A stretch of 21,058 nt of DNA from an uncultured Peptococcaceae bacterium (GCA_913064925.1 CAJYBN010000023.1:1-21058), one strand, 5' to 3'. Counted from the stretch's first letter, positions 1 to 6,961 are shown. Program-made: numbers and translations. Notes: a model not told the origin generated them from the sequence alone.

Positions 1-145
1 CGTACGGAGCGCCGGGTAACAACTCTTGGCGCAGCGAAGGAGCGAAACCGGGAGGAACGCGCAGGACGCGCGCGCCAGCCCGGCAGGAAACACTTTATTT
101 TCGACTGCGGCAGCGTGCCGGCGGGTGCGGCAACGGCGAGCCGCG
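1..145. other. Non-coding window edge downstream of the permease
   Basis: This G+C-rich stretch follows the stop codon of the minus-strand permease gene. I see no convincing gene and no hairpin with a T-run, so the terminator of that gene is not identified. Open frames crossing it look like shadows of the permease gene. Confidence 0.4.
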
Positions 146-1600
146 TTACCACACCCCGAGGATCTTCCACCAGAACCCCGCCAGGCCGAACACCACCAGC
201 AGCAGCGAGATTACGAACAGGGGGAAGCCCGCCTTGATGTAATCCGAAGCCTTGAGGTAGCCGGGACCATACACGATGGCATTGGCCGGGGTGCCGATGA
301 TCAACAGGTAGGCAAACGCCGCGCCCAGCGAGGTGGCTATACCGATGGCCACGGGCGACGTCTTGGCCAGTTCGGCTACCTGCAGCAGGATGGGACCCAG
401 CACGGCTACGGTGGGACCGTCGGCCATGGTGTTGGTGGTCAATGCCGTGATGGTGGTGGTGGCTGCCAGCAGCGGCAGGCCGGACTCGATACCCATCATG
501 CCGGCCAGGGCCAGGAATTTCTGGGCCAGCCACAGGGCGGCGCCGGTACCGGCCAGCAGGGCCCCCATGGAAATGGCGCCGGCGTACAGTATGACCACGC
601 CCCACTGCGTTTGTTCCTGCAGGTACTTCCAGTCCACCAGCCCCAGTATCATGGCCACAATGGCGCCCATGATGGCGATATTGCCCAGGCCCAGGTCTTC
701 GCTGGCGGTGATCCACAGCATCAGCACCGCCAGGAACAGGCCCAGGGCGAGCTTGGCCTGGGAAGTCATGGGGCCGGCTGCGGCCATTTCCTTCTTAATT
801 TCTTCCACGGCTTTGGATAGGTCTTTGACCTCCGGTTTGAACAACTTGGTTAACCAGAATGCCACCACGGGTATCATGATGATGGTGAAGGGCATGGCCA
901 TGATAATCCACTGGCCGTAACTGATACTGATCCCGTACTTGTACAAGAAGCCGATCATCAAGGCGTTGCGGGCACCGCCGGAAGGCGAAGCCAGGCCGCC
1001 AATGACGCACCCGTAGGCGATGGAAAGCATCAGCAGCTTGCCCAGCCGGGGCACTTTGTTGATGCCCCCGGATAGGGCGACAATTCCCATGCCCACGGGA
1101 AGCATGATGGTGGCGGTGGCGTGTTCCGAGATGAAACCGGCGCTGAACGCGCAAAAGGTGATGATGCCCAGCACCACCCGGTTAACGTTGGTACCCGCCA
1201 CGTTCAGGATTCCCAAGGCAATTTTGTTGTGGATGTCGTAGCGCACCAGGACGGAACCGATCATCAATGCCCCCATGATGAACCCGACGGCGTCGTTCAT
1301 AAAAGTTTTGGGCACATCCCGGAACGGGGTCAGCCCCATGACTACCTGGTATGATCCGATGATTAGCGCCACTGCGGGGAGGGGAATGGCTTCGGTAAAA
1401 AAGCATATGACCACGAAAGCCATGAGTCCCAGCGCGTATTTCCCTTCCACAGATAACCCTTCGGGGGTGGGCATCAGGCAAATGGCTGCAGCGGCTATGG
1501 CCGCCACCAGGAACCACTTGCGCTCCCTTAAAAACTGGGCTATGAAGCCCTCCCGGGGTTGAGCCAGGCCGACGATTTTCTCCTGAGCTTGCGCTTCCAT
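146..1600 (-). CDS. DASS/SLC13-family anion (dicarboxylate or sulfate) permease
   Basis: This 484-residue, very hydrophobic protein should be a cytoplasmic-membrane, probably sodium-coupled, anion importer of the DASS (CitT/SLC13) family. About a dozen membrane segments can be traced after a charged N-terminus of about 28 residues. Family landmarks seen are SEHATATIMLP (158-168), a TNTMADGPT loop (389-397) in the second half, and GTPANAIVYG (436-445) near the end. The length is usual for the family. The start is fixed by AAGGAGG a few bases before the ATG at 1600. The substrate cannot be read from sequence; C4-dicarboxylates and sulfate are both known for the family. The position near dsrC and sat makes sulfate attractive, but it is divergent from dsrC across a long gap, so that is inference. 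The first loop reads SEH where many family members have SNT. Confidence 0.88.
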   Translation of the reverse strand: MEAQAQEKIVGLAQPREGFIAQFLRERKWFLVAAIAAAAICLMPTPEGLSVEGKYALGLMAFVVICFFTEAIPLPAVALIIGSYQVVMGLTPFRDVPKTFMNDAVGFIMGALMIGSVLVRYDIHNKIALGILNVAGTNVNRVVLGIITFCAFSAGFISEHATATIMLPVGMGIVALSGGINKVPRLGKLLMLSIAYGCVIGGLASPSGGARNALMIGFLYKYGISISYGQWIIMAMPFTIIMIPVVAFWLTKLFKPEVKDLSKAVEEIKKEMAAAGPMTSQAKLALGLFLAVLMLWITASEDLGLGNIAIMGAIVAMILGLVDWKYLQEQTQWGVVILYAGAISMGALLAGTGAALWLAQKFLALAGMMGIESGLPLLAATTTITALTTNTMADGPTVAVLGPILLQVAELAKTSPVAIGIATSLGAAFAYLLIIGTPANAIVYGPGYLKASDYIKAGFPLFVISLLLVVFGLAGFWWKILGVW

Positions 1601-2022
1601 TTTTTAACCTCCTTAAAGCAGCAATGTGAATTAATTTACTAATTATTTAGATATGCAATTGAACGAACTTTCACAAAGACATATAAAAATTATATTTGTA
1701 TTTTGGCAGCCCCCCTCTTTTTGTTTATTTTTGTCGTTACCTTGGCGTGTATGTAAGGGCTGGATGGCCGGCGGGCATGGGTAATTTATTTGTGCAATAT
1801 TTAACTTTCTCTAATTATAATATCTACCGGGTTGAATTGGCAACACTTTTTTACCACTACAGTAAATGTTTTTTTGGCAGGTTGTGTACGGCCAGCTTAT
1901 GTATAATTTTTCACTATGATTTGCACCACGCGTCCGGCGCCGGGCGAGTAATTTTAGATGATAACTTTTTCACAAGCATGCAGGAATCGAGGGCGGCCTG
2001 TCGTATTTATGTTTAATTGATA

Positions 2023-2046
2023 ATACCCTTTATGATACCCTTTATG
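2023..2046. repeat. 12-bp tandem duplication
   Basis: ATACCCTTTATG occurs twice with no gap (2023-2034 and 2035-2046). Two exact copies in non-coding DNA fit replication slippage. A role as a paired protein-binding site upstream of dsrC is possible but unsupported. Confidence 0.85.
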
Positions 2047-2196
2047 CGGGGGTGGTAAAAACTGACCGCGGGGCGGCATGTGTCCCGCGGGAAAAATGCG
2101 ATAGGAACGGCCGGCGGGAAGATTTGGCGGTGGAAAGAAATTTCTTTTTTGAGCAGCTTTGAGTAATTTGACGGGTAATTTTAGCGGATGAACATG

Positions 2197-2225
2197 TTGC
2201 ACTACTGTGAATAGGATGATAATAT
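2197..2225 (+). promoter_or_regulatory. Candidate dsrC promoter
   Basis: TTGCAC (2197-2202), a 17-base spacer and TAATAT (2220-2225) form a weak sigma-A-like promoter with a start near 2232, giving a leader of about 100 nt. An overlapping GATAAT (2218-2223) is an alternative -10 with a short spacer. The match is modest. Confidence 0.3.
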
Positions 2226-2250
2226 ATTGCATGAAGAAGAAAGTATTTTG

Positions 2251-2286
2251 CCCTAAAAATAAAAAACTAAAGAAAAATTTTTAGGG
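2251..2286 (+). promoter_or_regulatory. dsrC leader hairpin
   Basis: CCCTAAAAAT (2251-2260) and ATTTTTAGGG (2277-2286) are perfect 10-base inverted arms around a purine-rich 16-base loop, ending 32 bases before the dsrC ribosome-binding site. It is not followed by a T-run, so it is not a terminator. A 5' stem that stabilises the mRNA of this abundant protein, or a protein-binding site, is the likeliest reading. Confidence 0.55.
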
Positions 2287-2332
2287 GAAAAGTAACATTT
2301 ATTATTAGCAAACATTTTGGAGGTGAGTGTTG

Positions 2333-2650
2333 TTGCCTTATCTAGAGATGGGCGGCAAAAAAATCGAACTTGATGAAGACGGTTTCATGGTTAATCCCGA
2401 GGAATGGAACGAAGAAGTAGCCAAAGCATTTGCTGAATCCGAAGGGATTAAAGAGCTTACCGAAGACCACTGGAAAGTAATTAATTATCTGCGGGACTAC
2501 TACAAACAGTTCCAGGTGGCTCCCATGGTAAGGAAATTGTGCAAGCAAACGGGTTATAGCTTGAAGCAGATTTACGAGCTGTTTCCGTCCGGACCGGCTA
2601 AGGGTGCCTGCAAGCTGGCGGGTCTGCCCAAGCCTACCGGTTGTGTGTAA
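2333..2650 (+). CDS. dsrC: Sulfur-relay protein DsrC (DsrC/TusE family)
   Basis: DsrC is the small cytoplasmic sulfur carrier and co-substrate of dissimilatory sulfite reductase DsrAB; its two C-terminal cysteines form the DsrC trisulfide that is then reduced by DsrMKJOP. The protein has the signature GLPKPTGCV end, with the two conserved cysteines at 93 and 104, exactly eleven residues apart, so it is the functional DsrC type and not just TusE-like. GGAGG at 2319-2323 lies three bases from GTG 2327, six from TTG 2330 and nine from TTG 2333. I choose TTG 2333 because it gives MPYLEMGGKK and the usual 105 residues; the other two starts cannot be excluded. It is monocistronic, ended by a terminator, with no dsrAB beside it, as is common for dsrC. 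Confidence 0.95.
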   Translation: MPYLEMGGKKIELDEDGFMVNPEEWNEEVAKAFAESEGIKELTEDHWKVINYLRDYYKQFQVAPMVRKLCKQTGYSLKQIYELFPSGPAKGACKLAGLPKPTGCV

Positions 2651-2682
2651 GCTAAAGGTATTTAGCTGATTGTCCAAACAAA

Positions 2683-2709
2683 CCCGTCGCCAGTGACGGG
2701 ATTTTTTTT
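2683..2709 (+). terminator. Intrinsic terminator of dsrC
   Basis: CCCGTC (2683-2688) and GACGGG (2695-2700) enclose a six-base loop and are followed by a run of eight T (2702-2709). It lies 33 bases after the dsrC stop codon. Confidence 0.9.
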
Positions 2710-2719
2710 GCCGACAACG

Positions 2720-2735
2720 GCCGCTCGAGAGCGGC
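2720..2735 (-). terminator. Hairpin behind the small membrane-protein gene
   Basis: GCCGCT and AGCGGC enclose CGAG. Read on the minus strand it lies about 15 bases after the stop of the small membrane protein, but no T-run follows, so termination is only possible. A second G+C-rich inverted repeat overlaps at about 2731-2750. Confidence 0.35.
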
Positions 2736-2750
2736 GGGGTAGCGCCGCCG

Positions 2751-2960
2751 TCAAATGCCGTAGCCGGCCAGCAAACCCCCGCAGAGCAGTAGCAGGCCGC
2801 AGCCTGTTACCAGTATGCATCTTTTGGCCCGCGGGTTCCACTGCCTGGGGGAGAACCCGGGCCATTTGCCCGTTTGCGTCACGTGCAGGGTGAACATGAA
2901 CACGCCGGCAACGATAACGCAGAGGCCGCTGAAGATCAGCAGGAAACTTAACACGATCAT
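2751..2960 (-). CDS. Small two-helix membrane protein, unknown function
   Basis: This 69-residue protein has two strong hydrophobic segments (about 2-24 and 47-69) joined by a charged loop that contains WPGF, RQW and the basic stretch NPRAKR. It is predicted to sit in the cytoplasmic membrane as a hairpin. I do not recognise a family. The start ATG at 2960 has GGGCGGGTGAT just before it, a weak but correctly placed ribosome-binding site. It is convergent with dsrC and divergent from the YkgJ-type gene, so it is its own unit. The amphipathic layout and the start site support a real gene, but its short length leaves doubt. Confidence 0.5.
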   Translation of the reverse strand: MIVLSFLLIFSGLCVIVAGVFMFTLHVTQTGKWPGFSPRQWNPRAKRCILVTGCGLLLLCGGLLAGYGI

Positions 2961-2988
2961 CTCATATCACCCGCCCGGTTTTAAATAT

Positions 2989-3010
2989 CATACTGCAACC
3001 ATACTGCAAC
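2989..3010. repeat. 11-bp tandem duplication
   Basis: CATACTGCAAC is present twice without a gap (2989-2999, 3000-3010) in the spacer between the divergent small membrane-protein and YkgJ-type genes. A G+C-rich region with inverted CCCGCC/GGCGGG arms follows up to about 3047. Confidence 0.85.
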
Positions 3011-3155
3011 CCGCCTCCGGCGGCAAGCCGGGCGCCCCCTGCGGCGGGACCGGGTTATTATACATTAGATTATAATGAGATTAAAGGGAAAAACAACTTT
3101 TTTGTTGACGAAGATTTATTGCAGTTAAAAAACAATCCGCGCTTTACAGAAGGAG

Positions 3156-3908
3156 ATGATGCTTGCCATGCTGCCCCTGGTTAAAATTCATCAAGCAGTG
3201 AGCCAGGCTGAGGACAACGGTTTGTTTCGGAAGTTGACAAGCTTATACGACAAGATTCCTCAAACCGAGTGCCAGCGCTGCGCCACCTGCTGCACGGTGC
3301 CGTGGCCCGCTTACATCGTGGAATTTTTGCACGCGTTTCGCTATATAAATAAAAACATGCCGGAAAAATGGCCCGATTTCATTGCCGGGGCAGTGCGTTA
3401 TTATTTCCTTGAGCTGGTAGATATCAACCAGCGCTGCCCTTTTTTGGATGAAAACAATAACTGCAGCATTTACGAAGTACGCCCCTTTACCTGCCGGATT
3501 TACGGGCTGTTCAGCCGGGGTGATGAGGGCGACGTTGCGCGCCGCAATATGGAAAGGCTGGCGGAAAAGTACCGCGCCGAACATGGCATTGAGCTGCCCA
3601 GGGAGATAGTTGAATTCAAGCTCCCCCGCTGTAGCCGGGTACGGGTCACCAACAGCCGGCATAAGAAGCCGCAGGAACTGCTGCACCTGTTGACGGCCGA
3701 CCTGGGGCAGCTGGAATCGTTTTTTGTTCCCGCGCCGGTAGTGGACAGCCAGTATACCTTTGTACCTTACGTCAATCACCTGGTTATGAGCATTGTAACC
3801 GAGGGGGCCAGGTACCGGCGCCCCCGGGTAATGAAGGAATTCCTGGAAAAAGGGCACAGCGAACTGCTGGAAAGCTACGTGGAAAAATTCAAGAGAACGT
3901 CATTTTGA
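3156..3908 (+). CDS. YkgJ-type cysteine-cluster protein (CxxCxxCC family)
   Basis: This 250-residue soluble protein has the N-terminal CQRCATCC cluster (cysteines 39, 42, 45, 46) and, further on, the cysteines of CPF...C...RPFTCRIYG (94, 103, 113). This is the pattern of the YkgJ/UPF0153 family, thought to bind zinc or an iron-sulfur cluster; no precise reaction is established. A C-terminal extension of about 130 residues is not recognised. The ribosome-binding site AGAAGGAG ends at 3155, so ATG 3156 is too close; ATG 3159 or ATG 3168 may be the true start, shortening the protein by one or four residues. An inverted repeat ACGTCA/TGACGT (3897-3911) covers the stop codon. It stands alone between dsrC and sat, so a link to sulfur metabolism is only by position. 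Confidence 0.82.
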   Translation: MMLAMLPLVKIHQAVSQAEDNGLFRKLTSLYDKIPQTECQRCATCCTVPWPAYIVEFLHAFRYINKNMPEKWPDFIAGAVRYYFLELVDINQRCPFLDENNNCSIYEVRPFTCRIYGLFSRGDEGDVARRNMERLAEKYRAEHGIELPREIVEFKLPRCSRVRVTNSRHKKPQELLHLLTADLGQLESFFVPAPVVDSQYTFVPYVNHLVMSIVTEGARYRRPRVMKEFLEKGHSELLESYVEKFKRTSF

Positions 3909-4369
3909 CGTCCCCTAGCCGTTGACAAACCATTACAGGCGTTTCCGTTTTTATTTTACATCTTTTTTTCTCCCTCATGCTTTCCGCTAGCTGATACACG
4001 GTGAGCATGTGATTATTTTTACTAACTGGCTTGTCAACAACTGAGTTTCATGTTATATTTGTAATGGTAGCAGGTGGTGCCTGTGGAAAAACAAGACCTT
4101 ATAAGCGGCTTTTATGTGCATATATTCACAATTGGCGCGGATTTGTAGCGTTTGGTAAAATAAATTATTCTTTCCTCTAGCAAAAAAGAAGGAAGAGTAC
4201 GCCTCTCTGTCTAATTTCTATTTTTGAGTACAATTTCACAGGTTAGCTGCAGCGTGTTTCTTATCATGCCGGTAGACGAGAAAAGCGGGAGCGTGGAGAT
4301 TAGGTTTGCCCAGGGGAACTTTGTTCCTTGGTTGTAAAATTAAATAAATACTATAGGAGGGAAACACAT
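3909..4369. other. sat upstream region with long leader
   Basis: This 460-base gap holds an imperfect hairpin at 3976-4009 (CATGCT and CCG against CGG and AGCATG), followed by a T-rich stretch that might end the YkgJ-type transcript. It also holds the sat promoter at 4031-4059 and a leader of about 300 nt. The leader contains a small CAGG/CCTG hairpin (4071-4083). I recognise no riboswitch class in it and no convincing small gene. Confidence 0.5.
4031..4059 (+). promoter_or_regulatory. Sigma-A-type promoter of sat
   Basis: TTGTCA (4031-4036), a 17-base spacer and TATATT (4054-4059) each match the consensus at five of six positions with ideal spacing. Transcription should begin near 4066, leaving about 300 nt before the sat start codon. 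Confidence 0.65.
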
Positions 4370-5611
4370 ATGGCACTACCCAAACCGCATGGTCCGGAAG
4401 GGAAACTAAAACCCCTGCTTCTTTACGGCGAAGAAAGGGAAGCGGAAATCAAGCGGGCGCAAAGCTTACCCAAGGTTTACATGAGCTCGAGGGAAACGTC
4501 CGACATTCTAATGCTGGGCATCGGCGCGTTTACGCCCCTTGACGGTTTTATGAGGAAAGACGACTATACCGGATGCGTTTATGACCTTAAAATGACCGAT
4601 GGCACCATGTGGCCCATGCCCGTCACCCTGTCCATTTCCCAGGCGGATAAGGACGCCATCGGCCTCAAGGAAGGCATGGAAGTAGCCCTGTACGACAAAG
4701 AGTCCAACGAGCTTTACGCCACCATGAAGGTGGAAGATATCTTTACTTACGATAAAGAAGCCGAGTGCCGTGAAGTGTTCAAAACCCTGGACGCCGAAGG
4801 ACACCCGGGTGTGGCCAAGGTTATGGCCCAAGGGGAGTACAACCTGGGCGGCCCCGTCAAGGTAGTCAACGAAGGCATTTACCCCCAGAAGTACCCCAAG
4901 TATTACCTCTATCCCGAACAAGCGCGCCAGCTTTTTGAATCCAAAGGCTGGTCCCGTGTCGTTGCATTCCAAACCCGTAACCCCATGCACCGTTCGCACG
5001 AGTACCTCTGCAAGTTCGCTTTGGAGAGCGGTATGGTGGACGGTTGCTTCATCCACGCCATCGTCGGCGCACTGAAACCCGGCGACATCCCGGGCGAAGT
5101 GCGCGTCAAGTGCTACGAAGCGCTGGTCGAGCACTACTTCCCGAAGGAAAGCATCGCCCTCGGCGTGTATCCCATGGAAATGCGTTACGGTGGTCCGCGC
5201 GAGGCCCTGCTGCACGCCGTGTTCCGGCAGAACTGGGGCTGCAGCTACTTGATCGTGGGCCGCGACCATGCCGGCGTGGGCGACTATTACGGGCCGTTTG
5301 ATGCCCAGAAGATATTTGACGAGCTGTGGCCCGGCGCCCTTGAGCTGAGGCCCATGCTGATCGCCTGGACCTTCTACTGCTACAAGTGCCAGAGCATGGC
5401 CAGCCAGCGCACCTGCCCGCACGGCCCGGAAGACCGCTGTGTGATCAGCGGTACCAAGTTTCGCCGCATGATGCAGGAGGGCGAGGACATTCCCAAGGAA
5501 TTCGGGCGCCCCGAGGTCATGGAAATACTGCGCGAATACTACAAAACGGCGGAAAAAGTGGAAATCAAGAAGGGCGCATACGAGGATATGCCCCCCAATT
5601 TGCAGAAGTAA
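4370..5611 (+). CDS. sat: Sulfate adenylyltransferase (ATP sulfurylase)
   Basis: Sat activates sulfate with ATP to adenylyl sulfate (APS) and pyrophosphate, the first step of dissimilatory sulfate reduction, in the cytoplasm. The 413-residue protein is the single-polypeptide Sat type, without an APS-kinase domain. Active-site motifs are QTRNPMHRSH (201-210) and GRDHAG (297-302). Cysteines 337, 340, 349 and 357 (CxxC-x8-C-x7-C) form a probable zinc or cobalt site of the kind known from sulfate-reducer enzymes. The start is ATG 4370, nine bases after AGGAGG (4355-4360); the frame is open 14 codons further upstream but without a ribosome-binding site. It has its own promoter and a hairpin behind it, so it is separate from aprBA, 850 bases downstream. 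Confidence 0.98.
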   Translation: MALPKPHGPEGKLKPLLLYGEEREAEIKRAQSLPKVYMSSRETSDILMLGIGAFTPLDGFMRKDDYTGCVYDLKMTDGTMWPMPVTLSISQADKDAIGLKEGMEVALYDKESNELYATMKVEDIFTYDKEAECREVFKTLDAEGHPGVAKVMAQGEYNLGGPVKVVNEGIYPQKYPKYYLYPEQARQLFESKGWSRVVAFQTRNPMHRSHEYLCKFALESGMVDGCFIHAIVGALKPGDIPGEVRVKCYEALVEHYFPKESIALGVYPMEMRYGGPREALLHAVFRQNWGCSYLIVGRDHAGVGDYYGPFDAQKIFDELWPGALELRPMLIAWTFYCYKCQSMASQRTCPHGPEDRCVISGTKFRRMMQEGEDIPKEFGRPEVMEILREYYKTAEKVEIKKGAYEDMPPNLQK

Positions 5612-5635
5612 GCGGCTAACAACAGCAATATGCGT

Positions 5636-5670
5636 CTGGGTGCACTCCACCCGCCGGGTGCACCCAGGCT
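5636..5670 (+). terminator. Probable terminator of sat
   Basis: CTGGGTGCAC (5636-5645) and GTGCACCCAG (5658-5667) form a perfect 10-base stem with a 12-base loop, 24 bases after the sat stop. Only a short T-run (GCTTT) follows, so termination may be incomplete. Confidence 0.6.
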
Positions 5671-5690
5671 TTAATCAACAATCTAAAGTC

Positions 5691-5789
5691 CGTTTCAGCC
5701 AGGCTGATATTTGCAGCCTGGTGATCGACCGGGACATAAACGCGGCCCGAAACATTCTCAAGAGAGCTTTGGCCCCGGAAGCGGCTTAA
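5691..5789 (+). pseudogene. 3' remnant of an IS200/IS605 tnpB
   Basis: Thirty-two codons up to TAA (5787-5789) encode the C-terminus of a TnpB/OrfB nuclease. The segment VIDRDINAARNIL holds the last RuvC aspartate region and the DRDxNAARNIL signature that is nearly invariant in TnpB. The preceding zinc-finger half is reduced to an IC-SL remnant, and everything upstream, some 350 codons, is missing, replaced by the spacer behind sat. No tnpA is present, so the protein cannot be functional. Confidence 0.8.
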
Positions 5790-5930
5790 AAGCTTCCCTA
5801 CCGTGGGAACCACGGAAAGTTACGCCTGTGGAGCTGGGCCGTTAGGTCTACGATGAAGCAGGAAACCCACGAATTCGTTTCGTTTAGGAAGCCCCTTGGC
5901 TTTCGCGGAGCGAAGGGAGGGGTAGTTCAC
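5790..5930 (+). ncRNA. Probable TnpB omega-RNA scaffold and IS605 right end
   Basis: The bases behind the tnpB stop carry the right-end structure that TnpB elements transcribe as guide (omega/re) RNA. A perfect hairpin CCGTGG-GAA-CCACGG lies at 5801-5815. It is followed by ACGCCTGTGGAGCT and GATGAAGCAGGAA, phrases typical of IS605-type right ends. The terminal stem pairs CCCCT (5892-5896) with AGGGG (5918-5922) and CTTTCGC (5900-5906) with GCGAAGG (5910-5916), and the end is GTAGTTCAC at 5930. In intact systems the guide segment is the flanking sequence just past the right end, here from 5931. The RNA probably begins inside the tnpB remnant. Expression is unknown. Confidence 0.65.
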
Positions 5931-6464
5931 CTCGCTAAAGCATTATGCCGGCAGGGCTGCTGCAAAGGCCGGATAAACAAACCGGGATGAAATTTGGCGT
6001 AAAAAAGAACAAATTTTATCACCTGCAAAAGAAGGAGCCGGCCCGCTTACGTCGAATGAATACAAGTGTATACAGTTGGCCTGCGGGCAGCGGGTGTACC
6101 GGCGGGCATAAGTAAGCGGTTTCTTATAGAGATTGTATTCACAAGTGCGCTCATGCCGGAAAAGCACGGTTAAAACTACGGCATCCACAAGCCAACTCGG
6201 GGTGCCGGAGTTCACCAAATCCTGGTTTGCCGAGAAGTTTGCTACCGGACCGGTAGCTAAGGAGGTGGTCGGGGAAAAGGCTTGGGTGTATGCGGTTACA
6301 CCGGAAGCGCGATTACAGAAATGCTGATGCAGTTGTTTAAGGGAGAGAAAGGGTTATAGTTTTTCTCCGGTAATTACTTGATCTCTAACATTGCGGCATC
6401 AGCGCGTGATGCTGTCTGCCATCAAGCAGTATTTAATTTAAATTGGGAACGGGAGGTTGAATTA
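5931..6464. other. Unassigned region upstream of aprBA
   Basis: This region has no convincing complete gene. CCGCTTAC (6043-6050) and GTAAGCGG (6112-6119) are perfect inverted arms enclosing 61 bases with smaller inverted repeats (ATACAAGTGTAT at 6060-6071, GCCTGCGGGC near 6079-6088), a layout like a multi-stem RNA. Open frames near 6190-6360 look like the end of a decayed gene: one ends ...VYAVTPEARLQKC, another, shifted by one, ends ...GYTGSAITEMLMQLFKGEKGL. I do not recognise either. An inverted repeat GCATCA-gcgcg-TGATGC (6396-6412), 52 bases before the aprB start, may be an operator. The aprBA promoter is not clear. Confidence 0.4.
6396..6412. promoter_or_regulatory. Inverted repeat before aprB
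   Basis: GCATCA and TGATGC are separated by GCGCG. Its size and place in the leader or promoter zone of aprBA fit either a dimeric repressor site or a small RNA hairpin. No regulator is identified. Confidence 0.35.
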
Positions 6465-6908
6465 ATGCCAGCGATTGTTTTAAATGAAAAATGTGACGGC
6501 TGCAAAGGCCAGGATAAAACTGCTTGCATGTACGCATGTCCCAACGATTTGATGGTGCTGGATAAAGAAAAAATGAAGGCTTACAACCGTGACCCCTGGT
6601 ATTGCTGGGAGTGCCTTTGCTGCGCCAAGGCCTGCCCGCAGCAAGCTATTGACCTGCGCGGCTATGCTGACTTCGTCCCCATGGGCGCCAGCGTGACTCC
6701 TCTGAGAGGTTCGGATAATATTATGTGGACCATTAAGTTCCGGAATGGCATGGTCAAGCGCTTTAAATTCCCCATCAGGACCACTGAAGAAGGCACCGCG
6801 GTTCCTAACGGCGGGTACCCGGAAGGCGACGGCGACCTGAACAGCCCGGCTCTGTTTACCGAACCGGCATCCCTGTTACTGGATGCAGTTCCTACCCTCA
6901 AGAAGTAA
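6465..6908 (+). CDS. aprB: Adenylylsulfate reductase, beta (iron-sulfur) subunit
   Basis: AprB passes electrons to the FAD of AprA for the reduction of APS to sulfite and AMP in the cytoplasm. The 147-residue protein carries two [4Fe-4S] ligand sets in its first 60 residues: cysteines 10, 13, 21, 25 (with the AprB-typical seven-residue insertion) and 47, 50, 53, 57. The C-terminal tail (about 75-147), which wraps around AprA in known structures, is present with the PNGGYPEGDGDLNSP segment. The start ATG 6465 has GGGAGG eight bases upstream; the frame is open further upstream but has no good signal there. aprA follows after 53 bases, so the two are co-transcribed. Confidence 0.97.
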   Translation: MPAIVLNEKCDGCKGQDKTACMYACPNDLMVLDKEKMKAYNRDPWYCWECLCCAKACPQQAIDLRGYADFVPMGASVTPLRGSDNIMWTIKFRNGMVKRFKFPIRTTEEGTAVPNGGYPEGDGDLNSPALFTEPASLLLDAVPTLKK

Positions 6909-6961
6909 GCTTTTATCCCAGATAGATTTTTACAAGAACTTTACGGAGGAGGTTAATATAA

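Larger units (their letters stand above)
1601..2332. other. Long A+T-rich intergenic region between permease and dsrC
   Basis: This 730-base gap separates two divergent genes and should hold both promoters. I see no real gene; the few open frames have no ribosome-binding site and a low-complexity composition. Landmarks are a palindrome CCGGCGCCGG at 1934-1943, a 12-base tandem duplication at 2023-2046, a weak dsrC promoter at 2197-2225 and a leader hairpin at 2251-2286. A TATAAT (minus strand, 1694-1689) near the permease has no convincing -35 partner. Confidence 0.5.
5691..5930 (+). mobile_element. Right-end relic of an IS200/IS605-family element
   Basis: This entry groups the tnpB tail and the right-end structure. 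The left end, tnpA and most of tnpB are absent, so it cannot transpose by itself. The insertion sits between the sat terminator and the unassigned region before aprB. Two partly similar AGGAA...CCC...TTTCG segments (about 5869-5884 and 5886-5906) hint at a small duplication inside the right end. Confidence 0.7.

Noticed and set aside
1..60. Similarity of CTTGGC...GCGAAGGAGCG at the window edge to the IS605 right end at 5896-5916
   Set aside because: Only short words match, the hairpin and GTTCAC end are missing, and no tnpB remnant is adjacent.
1948..2190. GTAATTTTAG repeated at 1948-1957 and 2175-2184
   Set aside because: A ten-base A+T-rich match in an A+T-rich gap is expected by chance and has no palindromic structure.
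4064..4180. A 38-codon frame in the sat leader whose start resembles a P-loop (GGACGKT)
   Set aside because: Its ATG coincides with the predicted transcription start, there is no ribosome-binding site, and the rest of the sequence has no family resemblance.
4508..5650. Long minus-strand open frames opposite sat, aprA, qmoA and qmoB
   Set aside because: These arise from codon bias of the real genes (G+C-rich third positions), have no start signals, and show low-complexity translations.
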